Below, one piece after another: positions 57,501-64,000 of a stretch of 64,000 nt of DNA; position 1 is the stretch's first letter, and each line of letters begins with the position of its first letter. The position numbers and the translations under genes are program-made. Source of the DNA: Amblyomma americanum (Eukaryota; Arthropoda; Arachnida; Ixodida; Ixodidae); contig NC_135497.1 of assembly GCF_052857255.1 (NCBI RefSeq), positions 184,331,906 to 184,395,905 on the forward strand, given 5' to 3'. Under the pieces are notes generated by a model. It was not told the origin of the DNA. It saw only the letters and a program-made list of their open reading frames with translations, and did not search any database.

Positions 57501-57780
57501 CGCTTCATCCTCTGTTCCTTTTCTCGTAAGTACTCCAGACAAAACAATCTGGCGTTCCTTGAGTCTAGTCAGAAAAAAAAAACACCCATATTTCATTTAT
57601 CAGTCTGCATTCAGTGGCAGATGAGGGCAGTGGCGTTTGCGATAATTCCGTCTCCACGTCGCGATAAGGCCCTCTGGCGACGGCCCCCAAAAGAATGGGC
57701 GAGAACAGCACATTCGTCAGCCCCGTTCAAGTGGCAGTCATAGATGAGAACGGCAGGCAAGAACAGCTGGAAACATCGAG
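54525..57780. other. Intergenic between the TTTC repeat and paramyosin
   Basis: A 121-codon minus-strand frame (55,308-55,673) and several shorter ones have no recognisable domain. No repeat family was identified with confidence. The right end approaches the 3' untranslated region of paramyosin. Confidence 0.4.
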
Positions 57781-57914
57781 CGTAGCAACCCTGGAGTCTG
57801 TTTATTGTAGCGGTTATGCTCTTTCAGGAACGACGCGATAAGGGTTTCGCCGTCGTCGACGTTGCATGCTGTAGCGGCCAGGGTGATTGCTGTCGCTCGG
57901 GATCGTCGTTAGGC
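57781..57914 (-). other. Prm: Paramyosin 3' untranslated region with polyadenylation signal
   Basis: After the paramyosin stop the minus strand carries AATAAA (57,801-57,806 as TTTATT on the plus strand), about 110 bases downstream. That spacing suits a short 3' UTR ending near 57,780. Confidence 0.6.
57801..57806 (-). promoter_or_regulatory. Prm: Paramyosin polyadenylation signal
   Basis: Canonical AATAAA on the minus strand, about 110 bases after the stop codon. Confidence 0.6.
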
Positions 57915-58112
57915 CTAGAAGTTCTGGCTGGTCTCCTCGGTGACGAAGACCTGCCTGGTGCCACCGGGAACCTGGCTGGTGGTCACCCAGGAGCGGTGCT
58001 TGGCGCGAATCAGGGACAGGTTGCTCTCGGCGGAGTCGGCGCGGTCCTCAGCGGCCTCCAGTTCGCGTTGGAAGCGGCGCACGCGGGTCAAGTTCTGCTG
58101 GCTCAGACCCTC
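57915..58112 (-). CDS. Prm: Paramyosin, terminal exon
   Basis: A 198 nt exon, preceded by TTTTCCGCAG on the minus strand and ending in TAG (57,915-57,917). It encodes [20 protein letters not shown], then an [12 protein letters not shown] block and the hallmark C-terminus [16 protein letters not shown], ending VTEETSQNF. The last part of the coiled-coil rod leads into the non-helical tail that paramyosins share with myosin-rod-like proteins. Paramyosin forms the core of invertebrate thick filaments in muscle. It is also a known immunogenic antigen of ticks and mites. Codon use is strongly G/C-ending, unlike the surrounding DNA. Confidence 0.96.
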   Translation of the reverse strand, partial: EGLSQQNLTRVRRFQRELEAAEDRADSAESNLSLIRAKHRSWVTTSQVPGGTRQVFVTEETSQNF

Positions 58113-58600
58113 CTGCGGAAAAGAGGCAACAAGTCACTCCACAAGCACACGGCTGCTGAAGTGCTACGGCCTATATGGGCCGATTCTTTCTTTCCTGGAG
58201 AAGTAATCTAACCAGAGTGTTGCAGTCATTTATACATTTTACCTCTGCAGAGAAGGGCCGGTGGTAATCGAACTGAAGGGCACATCATGGGTACTACACG
58301 TAGTCTGCAGTCCAACGGAATCTGCATAGCACTTATATTGCAACGGATTCGATGCCCGTACTTTACTGCCTGTAGATATTACGTGCAGCTTGTTTACAGC
58401 CGTACCTGGTTCTCTTCCAGAAGCCCCTTTAAACCAGCGCGAGAAGCCGTATGTCCCCTCATCCCCACCAACACTAAATCTTTTTTACCTGATTAAAAAC
58501 TGCCTTAAGTTAGTTTACAGTCCACAGCTTGACTAATATCGCTCAAATTGGAACCCTTAGCGCCGTGACACTTTTCGGTGGTACGTTGCCCTTCACGCAC
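58113..58600 (-). other. Prm: Paramyosin intron
   Basis: A 488-base intron with GTGCGTG donor and CCGCAG acceptor on the minus strand. No insert is recognised. Confidence 0.9.
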
Positions 58601-58801
58601 CTGTTCGTTGAGCTGTCGCTTGTAGACCTTGACCTTCTCGTTGAGCTTCTCGACGGCGTCGTTGAGCATGGTGATGGTCTTGTGGTCCTCCTCGGTCTGG
58701 AGCAGCAGCTCCTTGGCGCGGTGGTCCTTCTTGCGCAGCATCTTCTGCGTCTCGGCGTGGCGCTTCTTCTCTTCCTCCATTTCAATCTCCACGTCGCGGA
58801 T
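58601..58801 (-). CDS. Prm: Paramyosin exon, rod segment
   Basis: A 201 nt, phase-0 exon with TTTCCAG acceptor and CAG/GTGCGTG donor. It encodes 67 residues, from [20 protein letters not shown] through [20 protein letters not shown] to [10 protein letters not shown]. The heptad pattern of hydrophobic and charged residues is continuous coiled coil. It joins the terminal exon in frame (NEQ then EGLSQQNL). Confidence 0.96.
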
Positions 58802-59268
58802 CTGGAAAAACGAGTGCGGCGAAGAATTTACATTTTGTGGGGTAATGCGAACGACTTTGCGGCAGTTTAAATTTGCGATAGCCGTTCAGGCCACATCTAC
58901 TTCTTTCAGCCGTAAACAGAGAACTAGAGCGCGGGAAAATGGGTAAAAGGTGCAACACATCTCCCGAGGCACCAGTGTAGTGAGAGGAATATGTGGGAAA
59001 ACCACCACAGAAGTGCTAACTGAAGCCTTGATGTGTTTTAAACGGCTTTCGTCCATTATCTGATGGCTACCCATGGCACGCTCTCCTTTTCTTTTTTTTT
59101 CAGGTGTTCCTCTTATTGTCATGTCAAGATTTCTGTAGTCGCCCAGGAATTCAGGCGTTAAGCATTGGCATCAGGACGAGAGCCGTGGTACCTGGTGCCG
59201 GCTTGCCGAGAACCGCATCTTTGGCACTTCGTCCTAAGCGAGCAGGGTGCAGCGGATGTGATGCTTAC

Positions 59269-59475
59269 CCTAGCCTCGAGCTTGGCGATGACGCGCTTTC
59301 CTCCGGCCAGGGCGTTCGCTTCCACTTCCTCCAGGCGAACCTGAAGGTTGCGGACTTCGACCTCGAGGGACTTCTTGATCGATTCGACCTTGATGTAGCG
59401 CTCCTGCTCTTCCACCAAAATGTCCTTGGTGCTCTTGAGCTCAACGATGGTACGCTGGCAGCGTTCATCAACCAC
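59269..59475 (-). CDS. Prm: Paramyosin exon, rod segment
   Basis: A 207 nt, phase-0 exon (69 residues) with TTTACCAG acceptor and AGG/GTAAGC donor. It runs from [20 protein letters not shown] through [20 protein letters not shown] to [16 protein letters not shown]. The [15 protein letters not shown] stretch is a conserved skip/stutter region shared by paramyosin and myosin rods. It is flanked by introns of 467 and 397 bases. Confidence 0.96.
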
Positions 59476-59872
59476 CTGGTAAAGGGAGCGGAAAGCGGGA
59501 CTTTTGGTTTTTCATGTTATATAGCAGTCGCCTTAATTTTCATTCACCTGGCAACCCTTCTTTTCAGCAACAGCTCTTATCATAAGTTACCTTCGCTGAA
59601 GAAACTCACGTCACAGCGATCAAAACAAAGCATCTGTAAACGGCGATTGAAAGTTTTCAATGATCTCACACTAATAGCACCGCGTTCTGCAGATTTCTAA
59701 GGTTATTGCAATCTCAAGAATCGTTTGCAAGGAATACGCGTAAGGCAGACTCGTTTTTTAAAAAAAATGTGACAAGTAGAGTAAGCGTTTTACAAAGTGC
59801 AAAATTCCCCAAGTCCTCTACCAGGCCTTTAACCGAAGCACTACGGCCAGTAGGCAGTGGAGAGCGGCTCAC

Positions 59873-60037
59873 CCTGAGCTCCTTGTGCAGCTCGTCGTAG
59901 TCGGCCTGCAGAGCAGACAGCTCGCTTTCCAGCTTGTTCTTGGCAGCAGCAATGTTCACGTTGATGGTGGTCAGCTCGTTCACGCGTGCCTGCGATTCCT
60001 CCAAGGACTGCTCGGCGGCGCGCTTTGAGCGCAGGGC
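59873..60037 (-). CDS. Prm: Paramyosin exon, rod segment
   Basis: A 165 nt, phase-0 exon (55 residues) with GATGTAG acceptor and AGG/GTGAGC donor. It encodes [20 protein letters not shown], then [20 protein letters not shown] and [15 protein letters not shown]. [19 protein letters not shown] is a strongly conserved rod block. Confidence 0.96.
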
Positions 60038-60552
60038 CTACATCAGAGCAAAGAACACAGCGCATCTCGTCTGGTGCGGGCCTCCAAATTTAGCGCGCCC
60101 CAGTGACAAGCTGCTACGGCTTCTCCCCCTGTTTACAGCCAACATCTCCAGAAAAAAAGAGTAATTTCATGCAGTTCTGAATTGATTAGCATAATTCCGC
60201 TATTTCTCTTTCGGCCTTAAATACAGTGCTTTAGAAAGCAGAATAAAATAGTGTGGTACGTTATGGAATGCTCAGATTTAACTGAAATAAAACTGTTCTA
60301 AAATCTATAAGCGATCGGAAAACCTTGCTCACGAATGTATGCGTGATCTTAAGTTAATAGCGCCTCAGCACGTACCTATCCACGGCGGCATCAACTCTTT
60401 CTGGACTGGAGACCTTCAAGGCACACTCGTAAAACAAGGTATACCTGCCTCGAGGAACAGTATTGCAGAAACCTATATGTCGGCCTTGAGTCGTGTGGCC
60501 AGGCACGTCGGCACTGAGGAAAGCAAAAGGCTTATCCTGCTGCAACACTCAC

Positions 60553-60681
60553 GGATTCGAGGGCCACGCGCTGTTCGTCCAGTTCGGCCTGGAGTCCCTG
60601 GCAGCGGCGCTGGGACACGGCCAGCTGGTCGGCGCACTGCTGCAGCTGGCGGTGCACCTCGTCGTAGTGGGCCTGCAACTC
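60553..60681 (-). CDS. Prm: Paramyosin exon, rod segment
   Basis: A 129 nt, phase-0 exon (43 residues) with CCCGCAG acceptor and TCC/GTGAGT donor. It encodes [20 protein letters not shown], then [20 protein letters not shown] and LES. It is the shortest of the visible coding exons. Overlapping plus-strand frames here are shadows of its GC-rich codons. Confidence 0.96.
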
Positions 60682-61848
60682 CTGCGGGCGCGCCAAACAC
60701 ACCACAAAGAGCCTAAGAGCGGTGCAACGCCTTGGGAGAGGCGCCATCAAGCACGGCTAGGTGCAACTGCGGAATTTTCTTTTGCGGCACAGACGCGTTT
60801 CAACGTAGGAGGACTTCTCTCACTTGCGGCGGGAATCGTAGAAAAGGGCGATAAAGCCATGCATGTTTTCGTAAATCGCTACTTAACGATTTAATGTCCG
60901 CGTAAACACTATTCTTTTACGCTTTTGGCGATGGTAGCTGCAGCCCTGGGCACTTTTTGAGCGAGCTGCCAGTGTCGATATTTGTGAGGGTTTTGAACTG
61001 CTAAATAACTTCGTAAATTGTGCGTGGTGAAATGTATAATTTGATACTTTGAGCGTATCCTATGTAAAAACAAGAAACATGATTAAACGATAGCCTGCAA
61101 GAGTAGTGGAATCTTTTAATTTGCATTGTATTGAGAACTACGCCGTGCATTTTCCCATTAATCTGCCTACCATTTATTTTTCACCATATAACATTTACCA
61201 AAGTACAATGTTCTGGCATCACTTTCTGTGCTCATTGGTTGCGTCAAGCACCTTCCGTATGAGGCTAGAATTTAACATTAAACTTTACTGCCGGTCTTCA
61301 ATGTACTACTCATTTACTAAGCAGCGCATTACTTCAGACAAATACCCCACTAAATTCTTCTGCAGCAGTCGTTAACTTTGACTGTCTGGTCACAACATTG
61401 TTACACTCCTGTTGCTATCTTTTTTTTTTGCCGTCAGGGAGGTTTTAGTGCTATACAAAGTATGACAGCTATGACGTGTAAATGCAGTCTTTTCTTCAAC
61501 AAAAACAGGAAAACTAAAGAGAAGCGAAAGAACGATGGGGCCAGAATATGAAGCCCTGGATTAATTTTAACTAGATATGCACCACAAGAAAGGCAGTTGC
61601 AAGACGGAAACAGGACGACAATCGCGTGTATTTCCCATTAGTGTCTGCACTTTTGAACTCTAAATGAGCCTTCGTCAGTATTTATCCTGTAGCTTTTTCG
61701 GCGCCTTGCAGTGAGAAATTTCTAAGGCGATTAAAGGGCAAATGCGCACATCTTTCTTTCCAGATTACCATGATACCAAGAGCAAACTGCGGAGCAAAAG
61801 AGCTGGAATTTAAGAAACGCTGCAGCACCCAGACAGAGGAGTGCTTAC
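60682..61848 (-). other. Prm: Paramyosin intron (1.17 kb)
   Basis: AT-rich intron between GTAAGC donor and CCCGCAG acceptor on the minus strand. No recognisable mobile element was found inside it. Confidence 0.9.
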
Positions 61849-62040
61849 GGTGATTTGGACGGCCTGCTTCTTGATGATCTTCTGGAGGTCGAGGTTCTGC
61901 TTGTTGGCGGCATCCAGGGACATCTCGAGCTCCGTGATCTGAGCCTGGTACTTCTTCTTGATGCGGGCAATCTCCGTCTTGAGCTTGGCCTCGGCCTCGG
62001 CCAGGCGCATGTTGAGCTGCTCCACTTCCAGCTGGTACTG
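61849..62040 (-). CDS. Prm: Paramyosin exon, rod segment (most 5' visible)
   Basis: A 192 nt exon (64 residues) in phase 0, ending ACC/GTAAGC. It encodes [20 protein letters not shown], then [40 protein letters not shown] and VQIT. The acceptor is ambiguous: CACAGCAAG/CAG keeps phase 0 like all the other exons, whereas CCACAG/CAAG would add four bases. The six exons together encode the last 363 of the roughly 870 residues usual for paramyosin, so about 500 N-terminal residues must lie farther right, most likely beyond the window. Confidence 0.94.
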
Positions 62041-62049
62041 CTTGCTGTG

Positions 62050-64000
62050 GATTAGGAGAAAAGACACGCAAAGAAGAAGTAGCTCAGCGAAGTAATGTTA
62101 TCACACTCACGAAGTTTGTTACAAGGTTTCGCTCAATGTGCAGCCTATAGTGGCATGTCGCGGACTGATACGTAAGCGCAGAATGTCTTATTTACCGCCT
62201 GAGCAAATCAGCGCGTGAATATTCTTTCCAGCTTCCTACACCTCACTGATTCCATAATTAGGCAATGCGAATAGAAGATCCAAGGGGGATGGGTCCTCAC
62301 CAGGATGCATGAATATGTCAACGTCGTCTTTCTTGTGTATTGTAAAGCTGAACAGAGACAGTAGAAGTTTTCGAAACCCGTATCATGGCTGCACTCCCTC
62401 ATACGGTAATCTTGTTTTTTCAATTGCTTAAGGCTAACGCGTACATGTCAGGCCACGTTTCACGCCTCATTCGTTACGCCTACAGAGGAAAGCGTAATAA
62501 ACATATTCAAGGCGTAGTCGGCATCTTGGAAGAATTTCGAGCCAAATCATGAACAGATTCATTATGCCGTTGCATCAATGTGTGATGGGCGCATAAATTA
62601 TAGGTTCCATTATACTCTACCTCGTGCGTTTTTAGTATACTTACCAAACTTCGGCTTTTAGATTGGGTCTGCTATGGCATCGGCGTCGCGCCGACGCCTT
62701 GCCTCTCCCCAGGCCCAATTTTTTATGTATACGTGAACGGAAACCTAAGGGTATATTCTACTGTATAAGGTTGAGCAGTCAGCTATAAGGATTGCGGACT
62801 AAATTTACGAGAGTACAAACACATTCTGGAAAGTCGTTCTCAATCATGCGACAATAAACAGTAACGTGAAGGCTGACTGCGGCCATGGCGATAAATGCGA
62901 AAGATAGTAACAGGAGGATCCCATTTCAAGTTTTGTCGCTGTTCGGTTCTTCAGATGCGCAGGGCTTTCCTCTCAACCGCTGACGTCAAAGAAAAGGCGT
63001 CATGAGTGCCAGGTAGCCCCATCCATTTTCAAGGTTGCTTCTCCTGAGCTATGTCGAGCTACAAGGACGTTGGCGACCGAACCACCTTCACTCTCTCTCA
63101 GTTAACCGCTCTGCTTCCCTGGAAAGACTGTTGGATAAGCTGTTGCCTAACGGTGTGGAACCGGCAGTCGAGGTGGTCGTACGCCACGTCGAGGGTGACC
63201 CTGGGCGACGGGCCTGATACACTGCCGAAATAAAAGCTGGTTGGAAGTGACAAAAGGTTCCCGATTGTCACGCGGTTCTAGTTTAAGTGAAGTGGAATCA
63301 GTTATTAGCGTTTGTTGTGTAACAATTCTCGCAAATTATTCAAAAGTATTCGCCTCAAAAATGGCCGTTTTGGAGGTCAGAGATACCGAACAATTGCCTT
63401 TTTACATGCGACTCTCTTAAAGTGCCGAAACTGACTACTAAGCGCTAAGAAAGACACATTTGATGCGCATCTAGGAGTGCCAGTGATTGACTCTCTTTTT
63501 TATAATGACGCAGTATTAAGGTTAGGTCAGATATATCCATTATAGATATCTACAAGCAAAACCTTTACATGCATGTGCTAAGCATCGATAGACAGAATTT
63601 AAAAAACGCTAAAGAGAACCTCCTGTGAAGCGCGTGCTAACATTTTAGGGCAGGCAGAGGTCTACGTTATCCACACAGCTCCTATCGAGCATAAGGAAGG
63701 TTGCGCAAGAGCTCTCAAGGTTAATGTAAGGGTAATAATAGTGCAAGGAATGTTGAACCCAGAGCACATATTCTCTCAGGACAGAGTTTGTCGCGTTCCA
63801 GAGAAATTTAACCTCTCAACAAACAATCTTTCTTTCGAGAAAGAATGATTGAATGTCGCAGCAGGCAACCGACTACAAGCATCGCATCGAAAAGAAAGTA
63901 GAAACTGCACAGTCTTACCTGGTCATATCATGAGGTTAGCAAACACAGCACCAACGTTACTGGAAACTCATTCACCACACTACGACAGTGTAAAGCCAGA
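62050..64000. other. Probable paramyosin intron, no supported exon
   Basis: No further coiled-coil coding is readable on the minus strand. On the plus strand, 63,035-63,217 has short frames (one reading SASLERLLDKLLPNGVEPAV) followed by AATAAA near 63,226. This might be a fragment of an unrecognised element or a small exon, but nothing identifies it. Confidence 0.4.

Noticed and set aside
57816..58211. 131-codon plus-strand frame
   Set aside because: It is the antisense shadow of the paramyosin terminal exon, whose minus-strand reading matches the conserved C-terminus.
59104..59700. 198-codon plus-strand frame
   Set aside because: It is an antisense shadow of the paramyosin exon at 59,269-59,475.
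63035..63233. Small plus-strand gene before AATAAA at 63,226
   Set aside because: Two competing frames of equal length and no recognisable product; noted as unassigned sequence only.

Overview
The window is 64 kb of repeat-rich, intron-rich arthropod nuclear DNA. A hard tick (Ixodida, probably a metastriate genus) is the best fit. This is inferred from the abundance of tRNA-derived SINEs, Penelope-like elements, CR1/jockey-like and RTE-like LINEs and a Mag-like Ty3/gypsy element, all of the tick kind, and from the close match of a paramyosin gene to chelicerate paramyosin. There are no operons, bacterial genes, rRNA genes or CRISPR arrays. A run of 100 N at 37092-37191 marks an assembly gap.

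Only two host protein-coding genes can be supported. (1) The 3' part of a paramyosin gene lies on the minus strand at 57.8-62.04 kb. Six phase-0 coding exons encode the last 363 residues, and a polyadenylation signal lies just past the stop; upstream exons are probably beyond the right edge. (2) The 3' part of a JmjC/Cupin_8-type Fe(II)/2-oxoglutarate oxygenase-like gene lies on the plus strand at 39.66-44.91 kb. Its four short exons join with matching phases and supply the iron ligands H, D and distal H. Its 5' exons were not found; the gap lies upstream of them.

The rest is mostly mobile DNA in various states of decay. Left to right: a broken CR1/jockey-like LINE ending in AT/GT microsatellites (1.5-4.2 kb); a tRNA-derived SINE (6.2-6.4 kb); a TTCA satellite (7.9 kb); a nearly intact Ty3/gypsy gag-pol element bounded by INVERTED rather than direct LTR-plus-gag arms (12.26-16.63 kb); a second LINE (17.2-18.6 kb) carrying a SINE with a clean target duplication and a 78 bp insert with a Penelope-type end; a foldback region with GCCATTGGA motifs (18.6-19.4 kb) and a tandem repeat unit (19.7-20.1 kb); a GC-rich block with a TATA box (22.1-23.1 kb); a LINE fragment (27.6-28.6 kb); an RTE-like LINE 3' end (30.8-31.07 kb); a second GC-rich block (32.0-33.1 kb); a decayed hAT transposase (34.7-36.2 kb); a foldback palindrome (36.35-36.6 kb); an inverted copy of the RTE-like 3' end running into the gap (36.96-37.09 kb); a Penelope-like element (38.05-39.0 kb); paired SINE-like repeats, the second inside an intron of the JmjC gene (39.2 and 42.8 kb); a second Penelope-like element with terminal inverted repeats (46.2-47.06 kb); a TA microsatellite (47.9-48.1 kb); a SINE (48.9-49.1 kb); a third LINE split by a 1 kb insert (49.3-52.6 kb); SINE, Penelope and possible ORF1 fragments (53.0-53.9 kb); and a TTTC microsatellite (54.4 kb).

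I see no convincing undescribed biological system. The best leads are the inverted-LTR gypsy element, the fully spliceable JmjC-type gene hidden among repeats, and the nested insertions that give a relative age order for several families.
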